DNA of 64,000 nucleotides from Cupriavidus basilensis (GTDB lineage: Bacteria; Pseudomonadota; Gammaproteobacteria; Burkholderiales; Burkholderiaceae). The notes below the pieces were generated by a model, which was given only the letters and a program-made list of their open reading frames with translations, was not told the origin of the DNA and ran no database searches. Positions 46,328 to 57,341 of the stretch are shown here, piece by piece; position 1 is the stretch's first letter, and each line of letters opens with the position of its first letter. Where the stretch lies: assembly GCF_008801925.2 (NCBI RefSeq), contig NZ_CP062803.1:186001-250000 (forward strand), written 5' to 3'. The translations under genes and the position numbers were made by a program.

Positions 46328-47170
46328 ATGAGCGCCACCCTGCCACCATCCGAGACCCGCCGCGTGCGCGTGGGCGATATCAGCCTGCACGTGCGCATCG
46401 ACGGGGGCGACGGCCCCTGGGTGGTCCTGGCGCATGCACTGGGCGCCAACCACGCCTTGTGGGATGCCACGGCGCGCCACCTGGCACCGCGTTATCGCGT
46501 GCTGCGCTACGACCTGCGCGGGCACGGCCAGAGCGATGCGCCGATCGGCGCCTACTCGATGATCCGCCTGGCCGACGACGTGGCCTGCCTGATGGATGTG
46601 CTGGAGGTGCCGGCTGCGCATTTCGTCGGCGTCTCGGTCGGCGGCATGATTGGCCAGACCGCGGCCGTGCGCCATCCCGAGCGTTTGTTGTCACTGACCC
46701 TGGTCGCGACCGTCAACCGCACGCCGCTGGATGTCCACCCGATGTGGCATGAGCGCATCGGCCAGGTGGAAGCACATGGCATGGCAGGCGTTGCCGACAG
46801 CACCATGCAGCGCTGGTTCAGCGCGGCATTCCGGGGCGCGCATCCGCAGGAGGTGGCCCGCGTGCGCGAGATGCTGCTGGCCACGCCCGTGCACGGATAC
46901 GTCGGAACCTGCCAGGCCATCATGGCATTTGACCTGGCCGGGGCGATTTCGCGGATTCATTGTCCTACTCTGGTAGTGGCCGGCGAGGAGGACCTGGGGG
47001 CGCCGCCGGCGATGGCCCGCGAGATTGCCGCCGCCATTCCCGGTGCCCGGCTCGAAATCCTGCCTCACGCCGCGCATCTTGCCCATATCGAGCAGGCGGA
47101 CCGCTTTCATGCCGTGCTGGATGCTTTCCTTGGTAATGCGGCTTGCGGCGCACAGTGCGATGTACCCTGA
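46328..47170 (+). CDS. Alpha/beta-hydrolase, 3-oxoadipate enol-lactonase-like
   Basis: 280 residues. Catalytic triad: Ser103 (GVSVGG), Asp in GEEDLGAP and His250 (HAAHLAHIEQ). The sequence style is that of PcaD/esterase subfamilies (YDLRGHGQSDAPIGAYSM). No other protocatechuate genes are adjacent, so the enol-lactonase name is only a family guess. ATG at 46328 is chosen over an upstream start at 46289. Confidence 0.8.
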   Translation: MSATLPPSETRRVRVGDISLHVRIDGGDGPWVVLAHALGANHALWDATARHLAPRYRVLRYDLRGHGQSDAPIGAYSMIRLADDVACLMDVLEVPAAHFVGVSVGGMIGQTAAVRHPERLLSLTLVATVNRTPLDVHPMWHERIGQVEAHGMAGVADSTMQRWFSAAFRGAHPQEVARVREMLLATPVHGYVGTCQAIMAFDLAGAISRIHCPTLVVAGEEDLGAPPAMAREIAAAIPGARLEILPHAAHLAHIEQADRFHAVLDAFLGNAACGAQCDVP

Positions 47171-47431
47171 GGCGAACCTTGGCGCTCAAGGCAGAACTAG
47201 GCAGAACAGCGGGCGGTAGCTTTCCCACCAAACTCAAGAACTTGCTGGGATGGCCGTTGCCCAATGTAGTGAGGGAACGCTTATAACCTGCGGTTTGCCG
47301 AAACAGAACTTGAAAACACGGCAAACACCCTCAGCTAGGAGGTGAAATCGCGGAGGGCAACCGGCCAGTGTGCCGGTTATCGAAATAATCAGTCGCCCGC
47401 CGCTTGACCCATGACAGCCAGGAGGTATGCC

Positions 47432-47689
47432 ATGCAAATGATCTACAACAGCGACAATTACTGCATTGTCGAGTTTGGTGCGGATGTCGAGCATGCGCCT
47501 CTTGCCTCTGGCGGCTATGAAATCGTGGACAAGAACCTGAAACGCGAGATTTTCCTCGGTGGCCGGATGGCCGAGAGCTTTCGCGCGGACGTGACGCGTC
47601 TGATCGAAAGCGAGCCGTCGGTGGAAGAGGTGGATGATTTCCTTGGCAAGTTCGATACAGTGATGATTCACCCGCTAGTGATGCACTAG
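47432..47689 (+). CDS. DUF3567 small protein
   Basis: 85 residues, cytoplasmic, acidic. [15 protein letters not shown] and [18 protein letters not shown] match DUF3567, a Burkholderiales-restricted family of unknown function. AGGAGG six bases before the ATG at 47432 decides the start against 47411. The 261-bp upstream gap holds a 7-bp stem (AACCGGC/GCCGGTT, about 47360-47380) and a TATAAC -10-like box (47282-47287). Confidence 0.85.
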   Translation: MQMIYNSDNYCIVEFGADVEHAPLASGGYEIVDKNLKREIFLGGRMAESFRADVTRLIESEPSVEEVDDFLGKFDTVMIHPLVMH

Positions 47690-47756
47690 GCTCCGCGGTT
47701 GCCTTTGCCAGCTTTGCGTCGCGAGACGGGCCGGCAAGCCAAGCCATGGAGGAAAT

Positions 47757-47794
47757 AGCAAGAAGCCCGCGCACAGCGCGGGCTTCTTGCTTTC
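47757..47794. terminator. Bidirectional terminator between the DUF3567 and rhodanese genes
   Basis: A 16-bp perfect stem AGCAAGAAGCCCGCGC (47757-47772) pairs with 47776-47791 around a 3-nt loop. It lies between convergent genes and should serve both. Confidence 0.85.
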
Positions 47795-47846
47795 AGGCTC
47801 TGTTCCCTGCCTCCGTTCCCGGCCAGCTTCCGGTCATGCCATATCG

Positions 47847-48239
47847 TTAATACTGTTCCCAGGGCAGCCCGGCATGGCGCCAGCCATTGAGTGTATTGCG
47901 GTGGCGCTCGGCGTCGAGGTCGCCCTCGAAGCCATGCAGCACGTTGTAGACGGTAGAAAACCCGGCACCCTCCAGGGCCCGCGCGGCGGCTGTCGAGCGG
48001 TTGCCGCTGCGGCAGATCAGCAGCACCGGGCGCGCCGATGCCTGGCCGGCGAGCTTCTTCACCGACTGCACGAAATGCGGGTTCACCTCCCAGTCGGGGC
48101 CATCGTTCCAGGGCACGTTGTGTGCCCCCTTGGGATGCCCGACGAAGAGGTACTCCATTTCGCTGCGGCAATCGATGAAGAGCGCATCGGGCGACTCGCT
48201 GAGGAGCGTTTGCGCGTCGCCGGGGCTGAGGTGTTGCAT
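47847..48239 (-). CDS. Single-domain rhodanese-like sulfurtransferase
   Basis: 130 residues. Rhodanese fold with active Cys76 in the loop CRSGNRS. It could carry persulfide sulfur; partner unknown. It diverges from the metH pair across 177 bp. Confidence 0.88.
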   Translation of the reverse strand: MQHLSPGDAQTLLSESPDALFIDCRSEMEYLFVGHPKGAHNVPWNDGPDWEVNPHFVQSVKKLAGQASARPVLLICRSGNRSTAAARALEGAGFSTVYNVLHGFEGDLDAERHRNTLNGWRHAGLPWEQY

Positions 48240-48376
48240 GGGCTAGGCTTTCCGTTGATGGGAATGAGGGCGAATGTGCCCCAGTGTAGGGCCGGGCGGT
48301 GCCGCGCGGCAACCCGCGAGCGCCGCTGGCTGCACCGCCCGGATGCTGCCGTTATTCCGCAAACCATTGATGTAAC

Positions 48377-48385
48377 TGATAAAAT
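48377..48385 (+). promoter_or_regulatory. Extended -10 promoter of the metH genes
   Basis: TG-A-TAAAAT is an extended -10 element 32 bp before the first metH ATG. The same CTGATAAAAT string precedes argS. No -35 match at normal spacing, as is common with extended -10 promoters. I saw no cobalamin or SAM riboswitch. Confidence 0.5.
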
Positions 48386-48416
48386 CGCAGTCTTTTCTCT
48401 TGCTGTCGAGCCCCAC

Positions 48417-49484
48417 ATGAGCGCCGCCCCACGTTCCGCCTCGCTTTCTCCCGCGCGCCCCTACACCCGGGCGGCCAACCTGCCGGCCCTGCTGCGCGAG
48501 CGCATCCTGATCCTGGATGGTGCCATGGGCACCATGATCCAGCGCTACAAGCTGACCGAGGCGGATTACCGCGGCGAGCGTTTTGCCGGGCACCATGTCG
48601 ACGTCAAGGGCAACAACGAACTGCTGCTGCTGAGCCGCCCGCAGGTCATCAGCGAGATCCACGAGCAATACCTGGCCGCCGGCGCCGACCTGATCGAAAC
48701 CAATACATTTGGTGCGACGGGCGTGGCCCAGGAAGACTACAAGATGGCGGACCTGGCGTACGAGATGAACGTCGTTGCCGCCCGGCTGGCGCGCGAGGCC
48801 TGCGACAAGTACAGCACGCCCGACAAGCCGCGCTTTGTGGCCGGCGCCTTCGGCCCCACGCCCAAGACCGCGAGCATCTCGCCGGACGTGAACGACCCGG
48901 GCGCGCGCAACGTGACCTTCGAAGAGCTGCGCCACTCGTACTACGAGCAGGGCAAGGGCCTGCTGGAAGGCGGTGCCGACGTGTTCCTGGTGGAAACCAT
49001 CTTCGATACGCTCAATGCCAAGGCCGCGCTGTTCGCCATCGACCAGTTGTTCGAAGACACCGGCGAGCGCCTGCCCGTGATGATCTCCGGCACGGTCACC
49101 GACGCCTCCGGGCGCATTCTCTCCGGCCAGACGGTGGAAGCCTTCTGGAACAGCCTGCGCCACGCCCGCCCGATCACCTTCGGGCTGAACTGCGCGCTCG
49201 GCGCCACGTTGATGCGCCCCTACATTGCCGAGCTGGCCAAGATCTGCGACGCGGCTGTGTCGTGCTATCCGAACGCCGGCCTGCCCAACCCGATGAGCGA
49301 TACCGGCTTCGACGAAACCCCGGAGGTCACGTCGTCGCTGGTAGAGGAGTTTGCCGCGTCCGGCCTGGTGAACCTGGTGGGCGGCTGCTGCGGCACCACG
49401 CCCGAGCACATCGCCGCCATTGCCAAGCGCGTGGCCAGCAAGAAGCCGCGCACCTGGCCCGGCCAGTACCGCGACGCCGCCTGA
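48417..49484 (+). CDS. metH: Methionine synthase, homocysteine-binding part (split MetH, N-terminal gene)
   Basis: 355 residues covering only the Hcy-binding domain of cobalamin-dependent methionine synthase. Zinc-ligand cysteines are visible in GLNCALG and [10 protein letters not shown]. In E. coli this domain is the first quarter of a single polypeptide; here it is a separate gene followed 35 bp later by the rest, an arrangement known in several Burkholderiales. The start [12 protein letters not shown] is set by the promoter position. Confidence 0.93.
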   Translation: MSAAPRSASLSPARPYTRAANLPALLRERILILDGAMGTMIQRYKLTEADYRGERFAGHHVDVKGNNELLLLSRPQVISEIHEQYLAAGADLIETNTFGATGVAQEDYKMADLAYEMNVVAARLAREACDKYSTPDKPRFVAGAFGPTPKTASISPDVNDPGARNVTFEELRHSYYEQGKGLLEGGADVFLVETIFDTLNAKAALFAIDQLFEDTGERLPVMISGTVTDASGRILSGQTVEAFWNSLRHARPITFGLNCALGATLMRPYIAELAKICDAAVSCYPNAGLPNPMSDTGFDETPEVTSSLVEEFAASGLVNLVGGCCGTTPEHIAAIAKRVASKKPRTWPGQYRDAA

Positions 49485-49519
49485 ACTCGCATCGCGAGCC
49501 CACAGAACAAGATCAAGCC

Positions 49520-52267
<2,748 letters not shown>

Positions 52268-52365
52268 CCACTTGCGTGCCGGCGCGGCGGCGTTTTGCGC
52301 CGCCGCGTCATCGCAAGCCATTGGGCCAGCAGGGAAAAGCCTCTTTAGGCGCATCCATGTGCCTT

Positions 52366-52390
52366 TGTAAGTTCTTCACTACTCCTTACA
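52366..52390. promoter_or_regulatory. TGTAAG ... CTTACA inverted repeat upstream of the Ala/Lys-rich protein gene
   Basis: TGTAAG (52366-52371) and CTTACA (52385-52390) face each other with 13 bp between. The half-sites are identical to those of GacA/UvrY boxes (TGTAAG-N6-CTTACA), but the spacing is wider. Confidence 0.4.
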
Positions 52391-52505
52391 AGGCATTACA
52401 TCTCCTAACAGACCGCGCCGGTCTGCGTCCCTAGACTGAGGGCTCACATCAAGTGAATACCGCAGCGAATGTTTCGCAGCGGCGCAAACTGCTAGGAGCC
52501 ACTCC

Positions 52506-52871
52506 ATGAACAAACTGCTGATCTCCCTTTCCGCTCTCTCGATCGCTGCCGCTTCCTCGCTGGCCATGGCACAAGGAACCGGCGTTGATGCGAAGGCTGG
52601 CGCCACCGGCGCCAAGGCGGCGCCCGCGATCAGCGCGCCCGCCGACAAGGGTGCAGCCGCCAGCGCAGGTGTGAACGCTGGCCTGGGCGCTTCGGCCAGC
52701 GCCGACAAGGGCGTGGACGCCAAGGCTGGCGCCGATGCCACCGCCGGCACGCACGCCAAGTCGAGCGCCAAGACCAAGAAGCACAGCAGCCACGCCAAGA
52801 CCAAGAAGGGCGAGGCAGCAACGGAAACCAGCGCGGCCGCCGACACCGGCGCGGCGACCAAGGCCCAGTAA
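52506..52871 (+). CDS. Small exported Ala/Lys-rich protein of unknown function
   Basis: 121 residues. A clear signal peptide (cleavage after SLAMA, residue 22) precedes a low-complexity mature chain rich in Ala, Lys, Gly and Thr, with two GVDAKAGA repeats and a basic block TKKHSSHAKTKKG. No domain is recognised. Such composition suggests a disordered periplasmic or surface protein. It has its own terminator and precedes a response-regulator gene that shares TGTAAG sites. Confidence 0.75.
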   Translation: MNKLLISLSALSIAAASSLAMAQGTGVDAKAGATGAKAAPAISAPADKGAAASAGVNAGLGASASADKGVDAKAGADATAGTHAKSSAKTKKHSSHAKTKKGEAATETSAAADTGAATKAQ

Positions 52872-52890
52872 GCCTGGCATGCTGGAGCAC

Positions 52891-52917
52891 AGGGACGGGT
52901 TCACCCCGTCCCTTTTT
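52891..52917 (+). terminator. Rho-independent terminator of the Ala/Lys-rich protein gene
   Basis: Stem AGGGACGGG (52891-52899) pairs with CCCGTCCCT (52905-52913) and runs into T5. Confidence 0.85.
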
Positions 52918-52948
52918 CATTGGCGCGGCCAGCTGGGAGCCTGTCAGT

Positions 52949-52987
52949 CTTACACCGACAGTCGGGTGGTTTTGTAAGCACTACAAT
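52949..52987. promoter_or_regulatory. CTTACA ... TGTAAG pair and -10 box upstream of the LuxR-type regulator gene
   Basis: CTTACA (52949-52954) and TGTAAG (52973-52978) are arranged outward with an 18-bp spacer, followed by TACAAT (52982-52987), a -10 candidate 54 bp before the regulator ATG. This suggests the regulator, or a homologue, acts here. Confidence 0.4.
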
Positions 52988-53040
52988 GCATTAGCCCGGC
53001 CGCTCCTGAGCGCTGGTGCATCCATGCCCAGGGAGACATC

Positions 53041-53673
53041 ATGATTCGCGTTTTGATCGCCGACGATCACCAGATCGTGCGCGCCGGTCTGCGGCAGTTT
53101 ATTGCCGACGAGCCCGATATCCGGGTGGAGGGCGAGGCAGCCAGCGGCGACGAAGTCATGGTACGGCTGCGTGAGCTCGAGTTCGATGTGGTGGTGCTCG
53201 ATATCTCGATGCCCGACCGCAACGGCATCGACGTGCTCAAGCTGCTGCGCCAGCGCCATCCCGACCTGCCGGTGCTGATCCTCTCCACCTACCCGGAAGA
53301 CCAGTACGCCATCAACCTGATCCGCGCGGGCGCTTCCGGCTACCTGACCAAGGAAAGCGCGCCCGACGATCTCGTCAAGGCCATCCGCACCGTGGCCCAG
53401 GGCCGGCGCTATGTCAGCGCCAACGTGGCGGACCTGCTTATCGGCGGGCTCGACAAGCCCACCAACCAGCCGCTGCACCAGACCTTGTCCAAGCGCGAGT
53501 TCCAGATCTTCTGCAAGCTCTCGCGCGGGCAGTCGGTCTCGGTGATCGCCGAGGAGCTGTTCCTGAGCGTCAAGACGGTCAGCACCTATCGCTCGCGCAT
53601 CTTGGAAAAGATGGGCATGAAGACCAATGCCGACCTGACCTACTACGCGATCAAGAACGGCCTGGTGGAGTAG
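53041..53673 (+). CDS. LuxR/NarL-type response regulator
   Basis: 210 residues. Receiver domain with phospho-acceptor Asp54 (VVLDISMPD) and conserved Lys in GYLTKESA, then a LuxR-type helix-turn-helix (about 145-205, LSKREFQIFCKLSRGQSVSVI ... KTVSTYRSRI). The overall style resembles the GacA/UvrY group. AGGGAGAC precedes the ATG. The CHASE3 histidine kinase of the NarX/DegS class about 1 kb downstream is a reasonable partner, by proximity only. Confidence 0.92.
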   Translation: MIRVLIADDHQIVRAGLRQFIADEPDIRVEGEAASGDEVMVRLRELEFDVVVLDISMPDRNGIDVLKLLRQRHPDLPVLILSTYPEDQYAINLIRAGASGYLTKESAPDDLVKAIRTVAQGRRYVSANVADLLIGGLDKPTNQPLHQTLSKREFQIFCKLSRGQSVSVIAEELFLSVKTVSTYRSRILEKMGMKTNADLTYYAIKNGLVE

Positions 53674-53773
53674 GCGCCGCAAAGGCAAGGCGCATTCCAC
53701 GGCACTCTGCCGCGTTTGCCCGACGCTGCTGTAGGACGGACGCCGATGGTCTCTCCCTATACTCTGTTGCTAC

Positions 53774-53785
53774 CATGGAACCATG
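53774..53785. promoter_or_regulatory. CATGGAACCATG palindrome over the start codon of the receiver protein gene
   Basis: A 5-2-5 palindrome, preceded by TAC, overlaps the ATG at 53783. A near-identical TACCATGGTTCCATG lies at 56233-56247. Either a regulator site or a translation-level feature. Confidence 0.4.
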
Positions 53786-54190
53786 TTGGATCAAGCTGCG
53801 GCCCCCTCGTATCGCGCGCTGCGGGTCTTGCTAATCGAGGACTCAGCGGTACTGCGGGGTATGTTGCTTGAATACCTGAACGCGTTTCCGTTTATCGAAG
53901 TCGTGGATTGGGCGGATACCGAAAGCGCAGCGCTGCGCCTCTACGAGGCGGGCAGGTATGAGGTCGTCATTGTCGACCTGCAGTTGCGGCAGGGCAACGG
54001 GATCAACGTGCTGCGCGCCTTGCAGAAGACCGAGATGTCAGGCATCCGCATCGTTTACACCAATCATGCCCAGGTGCCTACCTACCGGCGGCAGTGCGCC
54101 GAGGCCGGCGCGGACTATTTCTTTGACAAGTCGCTTGAGCTCGAGCAGGTGTTCCGGGTGATCGAGGAGTACGCGCAGGCAGGTGGCTGA
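53783..54190 (+). CDS. Stand-alone receiver-domain response regulator
   Basis: 135 residues, a single CheY-like domain with phospho-acceptor Asp65 (VIVDLQLRQG) and conserved Lys in FFDKSLE, and no output domain. It could act by protein contact or as a phosphate sink for the neighbouring kinase. It has an unusual palindrome at its start codon and is followed by a 9-bp tandem repeat. Confidence 0.88.
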   Translation: MLDQAAAPSYRALRVLLIEDSAVLRGMLLEYLNAFPFIEVVDWADTESAALRLYEAGRYEVVIVDLQLRQGNGINVLRALQKTEMSGIRIVYTNHAQVPTYRRQCAEAGADYFFDKSLELEQVFRVIEEYAQAGG

Positions 54191-54197
54191 ATCCGTA

Positions 54198-54242
54198 TCG
54201 ACCATATTGACCATATCGAACATATCGACCGTATTGTCAGTA
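54198..54242. repeat. Degenerate 9-bp tandem repeat, five units
   Basis: Units TCGACCATA, TTGACCATA, TCGAACATA, TCGACCGTA and TTGTCAGTA run in series between the receiver gene and the entericidin gene. Possible multi-copy protein site or replication-slippage product. Confidence 0.75.
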
Positions 54243-54295
54243 CCAGCAGTTCCAATCGCGGCCATGCCGCGTCAACCTAGAGCAAGGAGAGAATC

Positions 54296-54439
54296 ATGAG
54301 AAAGCTGATGGCGCTGTGTGCCCTGGCAGGTGTGGTCCTGGTAACTGGTTGCAACACGATGGCCGGTGCCGGCAAGGACATCGAGAAGGGCGGCGAGAAG
54401 GTGCAAGGCGCCGCCGAGAGCACCAAGCAGAAGATGTAA
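54296..54439 (+). CDS. Entericidin-family small lipoprotein
   Basis: 47 residues: MRKLMALCALAGVVLVTGCN leader with lipobox VTGC, then a short Lys/Glu/Gly-rich mature peptide (GKDIEKGGEKVQGAAEST). Entericidins are small envelope lipoproteins induced by stress and stationary phase. A good AAGGAGAG Shine-Dalgarno precedes it. Too short for the usual ORF cut-off. Confidence 0.88.
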   Translation: MRKLMALCALAGVVLVTGCNTMAGAGKDIEKGGEKVQGAAESTKQKM

Positions 54440-54498
54440 GGTGCCCGCCGCCGTGCCATGTGCATGGCACCCGGGCAAGTGAACAGGTGGACAAGAGG

Positions 54499-54537
54499 AA
54501 TGGAAAAGGGGCTCCGCGGAGCCCCTTTTCCATTTTT
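54499..54537. terminator. Bidirectional terminator between the entericidin and kinase genes
   Basis: A perfect 36-bp palindrome (54499-54534) centred on CCGCGG, with A-rich and T-rich ends and a T5 run on the plus strand. The kinase stop codon lies at its edge, so it can end both convergent transcripts. Confidence 0.9.
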
Positions 54538-56006
54538 CACCGCCTGGCTGGCAAGTTGGCCGGCGGCGTGCCGGTGGGCTCGTCCTGTGGCTGCTCGCCG
54601 GGGTCCCCCAGGCCGTCGAGCTCGTCCTCATCGTCGCGCGGCGGCGCCACGATGGCATCGGTGAGCGGCACCACCACCCGGATGGTGACGCCGGCACCGG
54701 GTTCCGACTGGAGCTCCAGCGTGCCGCCCAGCGCGATCACGCGCTGCTCCATCCCCAGCAGGCCATGGTGCCCCACCGAGCGCCGCGATTCGAAGTCCTC
54801 CGGCAGACCGCGCCCGTTGTCGCTGATTGCCAGCGAGAGCACGCCGCCGGCGCAATCGAGCTGGATGGACACGCGCTGCGCTTGCGCGTACTTGCTGGCG
54901 TTGGTGAGCGACTCCTGCACGATACGGTAAAGGGCGATGGCCGCGTCGTCGCGCAGCGCAGGCACCGCCTCTGCCAGTTGCACATCCGCCTCCCACTGGT
55001 TGCGCGCCGCCACTTCCTCCACCAGCTGGCCGACGGCTTCCTTCAGGCCCAGGTTGAGCAGCACGGTGGGCCGCAGGTCCTCGATCAGGCGCCGTTTGAT
55101 CTGGATCCCCTGGTCCACGTGCAGCATCACGCGGGTGAGCTTTTCCGCCACATCCGGGTGGGTTTCCTGGACGCGGCGGCGCACCCAGTGCATATCAAGC
55201 TTGGTGGCGGTCAGGATGGCGCCCAGCTCGTCGTGCAACTCGCGCGCCAGCCGCGTCTTCTCGTCCTCGGTCACGCGTTGCAGGTGGGATGCCAGCGCCG
55301 ATAGCTGGCGTGTGCGCGAGCGCACCATGCCGTCCAGGCGCGCGCTTTCCTCCTCTAGCTCGTTGCGTTCGGCTTCCGATACCGCCATGCGGCGCGAATG
55401 CTGCAAGCCCACCACGATCAGCAGCACGATATTGATGGCGGTCAGCAGGCCGATGCCGTAGCGCGACAGAGCAAGGTCGCGGTCGGCGTACTCCAGGCTC
55501 TGCGACACCGATCTGGCCTCGCGTTGCAGCAAGGCCTCCAGTCCGCGCCGCGCGTTGTCCATCGTCTGCTTGCCGAAGTCCGTGCGCACCAGGTCGAGCG
55601 CCACTTCCACGTCGCGCTTGCCGTAGATCAGCGTCAGGTCCATCTCGGTGAGCTTGCGGCTGACGGCAGTGGAGGCCTCGGTGAACATCTTGAGCGCCTC
55701 CGGGTCGTCCGCGTAGCGGTTGCGCAGCGCGCTCATCAGCGCATTGATGCGCGGCACGGCCTGGTCGTAGGGTTGGAGGTAGCTTTCCTTGCCGGTCAGC
55801 AGGAAGCCACGCTGGCCGGCTTCGGCGGTGACCAGCTCGCCGAGCAGGGAGTTGATCTGGCCCTGTACCTGCTGCGACTGGATGACTTGCGTATAGCCCT
55901 GGCGCAAGCGGATGTTGCCCGCCTCGGAGGCGATCAGCACCACCACGGTAAGCACGATGCCGCCCGCCAGAAGCAAGGTCGAGCGCAGCAGTGACTGCTT
56001 GAACAT
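54537..56006 (-). CDS. CHASE3-domain sensor histidine kinase (HisKA_3 class)
   Basis: 489 residues. Membrane helix 1 (about 8-30), periplasmic CHASE3 sensor (about 38-180, GQRGFLLTGKESYLQPYDQA), membrane helix 2 (about 195-215), then HisKA_3 with phospho-acceptor His258 (ARELHDELGA) and an HATPase_c domain (NGRGLPEDF, HHGLLGM). This is the NarX/DegS class that pairs with LuxR-type regulators such as the one at 53041. The acidic Pro-rich tail is non-conserved. ATG at 56006 is used; the long upstream extension is not. Confidence 0.93.
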   Translation of the reverse strand: MFKQSLLRSTLLLAGGIVLTVVVLIASEAGNIRLRQGYTQVIQSQQVQGQINSLLGELVTAEAGQRGFLLTGKESYLQPYDQAVPRINALMSALRNRYADDPEALKMFTEASTAVSRKLTEMDLTLIYGKRDVEVALDLVRTDFGKQTMDNARRGLEALLQREARSVSQSLEYADRDLALSRYGIGLLTAINIVLLIVVGLQHSRRMAVSEAERNELEEESARLDGMVRSRTRQLSALASHLQRVTEDEKTRLARELHDELGAILTATKLDMHWVRRRVQETHPDVAEKLTRVMLHVDQGIQIKRRLIEDLRPTVLLNLGLKEAVGQLVEEVAARNQWEADVQLAEAVPALRDDAAIALYRIVQESLTNASKYAQAQRVSIQLDCAGGVLSLAISDNGRGLPEDFESRRSVGHHGLLGMEQRVIALGGTLELQSEPGAGVTIRVVVPLTDAIVAPPRDDEDELDGLGDPGEQPQDEPTGTPPANLPARR

Positions 56007-56235
56007 GTTCGTTTCCCGATGTCGGGCGCCTGGCCGGCGCGGCGTCTTCCGCACCATGCGGCGCCGCGCCTGGCCTGCACCTTGTCTGCGACGATGGAAG
56101 CACATCGACGGTCTGCGGTCAACCTGCCGCGTCGCCGGTGCTGCCCGCGAGGCCGCACCGGCGCTTGGACTGTAGGAATTGGCTGACAAGCGAATCGGTG
56201 CGGCTGCGGTGTCAGCGCAGAGGTCTGATTTCTAC

Positions 56236-56247
56236 CATGGTTCCATG
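56236..56247. promoter_or_regulatory. CATGGTTCCATG palindrome between the kinase and DUF1328 genes
   Basis: Matches the palindrome at 53774-53785 apart from the central dinucleotide, including the preceding TAC. It lies 51 bp before the first DUF1328 gene and 230 bp from the divergent kinase start. Confidence 0.4.
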
Positions 56248-56297
56248 AGCTTGCGCACCCTGCGTCAAGCCAGCCTGGGAAGAGAGGGAGAACGTCA

Positions 56298-56471
56298 ATG
56301 CTGAAATGGGCGCTGATTTTTGCAGTGGTTTCCGTGGTCGCCGGCTTGCTGGGGTTCACAGGTATTGCTGCCGGTGCGGCCGGCATTGCCAAGATCCTGT
56401 TCTTCATCTTCCTGGTGCTGTTCGTGCTGTTCCTTGTCCTGGGCGTGACCGTGTTCAAGGCGGTGAAATAG
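56298..56471 (+). CDS. DUF1328 (YtjA-like) small membrane peptide, copy 1
   Basis: 57 residues with two hydrophobic helices ([20 protein letters not shown] and [20 protein letters not shown]). DUF1328 proteins are tiny inner-membrane peptides, often induced in stress. Below the usual ORF length limit. GAGGGAG lies upstream of the ATG. It is followed 83 bp later by a paralogue. Confidence 0.9.
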   Translation: MLKWALIFAVVSVVAGLLGFTGIAAGAAGIAKILFFIFLVLFVLFLVLGVTVFKAVK

Positions 56472-56554
56472 CCAACCGCAAGCGCCAGCCACCGTCACTT
56501 GCCAAGCACGCGCCTGCCGGCGCGGCAGCCCAATCCATTTAGGGAGCCATCACC

Positions 56555-56716
56555 ATGTTGCACTACGCACTCGTATTTTTTGTCATCGCCCTGATCGCCG
56601 CGGTATTCGGCTTTGGTGGCATCGCGGCTGGGGCGGTCGAGATTGCCAAGATCCTGTTCTTCATCTTCCTGGTGGTTGCGCTGGTGACGTTTGTGATCAG
56701 CCTGGTCAGGCGCTAG
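56555..56716 (+). CDS. DUF1328 (YtjA-like) small membrane peptide, copy 2
   Basis: 53 residues, clearly paralogous to the preceding peptide: both share GGIAAGA-like and [17 protein letters not shown] segments. AGGGAG precedes the ATG. Tandem duplication with divergence, so the two may form hetero-oligomers or differ in regulation. Confidence 0.9.
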   Translation: MLHYALVFFVIALIAAVFGFGGIAAGAVEIAKILFFIFLVVALVTFVISLVRR

Positions 56717-56813
56717 GGGGTGCACTGCGCATGCAGATCCCACCTTCCCGATTTCCTGGCAGGCAGCACGAACCGCATCACGGTGCGTCATCAGACCAAA
56801 CGGAGATAAGCCG

Positions 56814-57230
56814 ATGTTGACCAACAATCCGAAGATCCGCAAAGAAGTGAATCACCTGGCCGACAGCGCCGAGAGCACGGTGCGCCAGATCCGGCATGCC
56901 GCGCGCGATACGCGCGGCGCCGCCCGCGAAGCCGCGGGACCCGTGGCCGGCGAGGTCAGCCGGCTGATCGCCCAGCTCGAGCAAACCATGGAAGTGCTGG
57001 GGCGCGAAGGCTCGTCCGAGGCGCAGCAAGCCGCACGCCGGTTGCAGGATCGTACGCGCGCCTTGCGGGATCACGTCGCAAGCCGTGCCCGCGAACGTGT
57101 CGACCATGCCGTGGATGGCGTGCAGCGGCGGGTGGCGGCGTCGCCGTTGAAAGCGATCGGTATGGCGGCGGCGGTAGGCGCTTTCGTCGGCTTGCTGATG
57201 GCAGCGAATAGCCGCAGCCGCAACGGCTGA
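56814..57230 (+). CDS. DUF883 (ElaB/YqjD-like) membrane-anchored protein
   Basis: 138 residues: a long amphipathic helical region (about 1-105) and a C-terminal membrane helix (about 113-132, LKAIGMAAAVGAFVGLLMAA). ElaB/YqjD proteins anchor in the inner membrane in stationary phase, and YqjD of E. coli binds ribosomes. It lies in the stress cluster, 97 bp after the DUF1328 pair. Confidence 0.88.
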   Translation: MLTNNPKIRKEVNHLADSAESTVRQIRHAARDTRGAAREAAGPVAGEVSRLIAQLEQTMEVLGREGSSEAQQAARRLQDRTRALRDHVASRARERVDHAVDGVQRRVAASPLKAIGMAAAVGAFVGLLMAANSRSRNG

Positions 57231-57341
57231 CCGAGGCCAACGACTGACCGAGGCATTACGGCCAGCCTGATGAGACAGTGAAGCCGTGAAGCGGGCCTCT
57301 CAGCGGCCATCCCCCAAGATCCCCACAGGAGCATGACTGTC

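Noticed and set aside
48240..48416. Cobalamin or SAM riboswitch before metH
   Set aside because: The leader after the extended -10 is about 25-30 nt, too short, and no B12-box-like sequence is seen.
54296..54439. Toxin-antitoxin reading of the entericidin locus
   Set aside because: Only one short lipoprotein gene is present, with no overlapping partner, so it is annotated simply as entericidin family.
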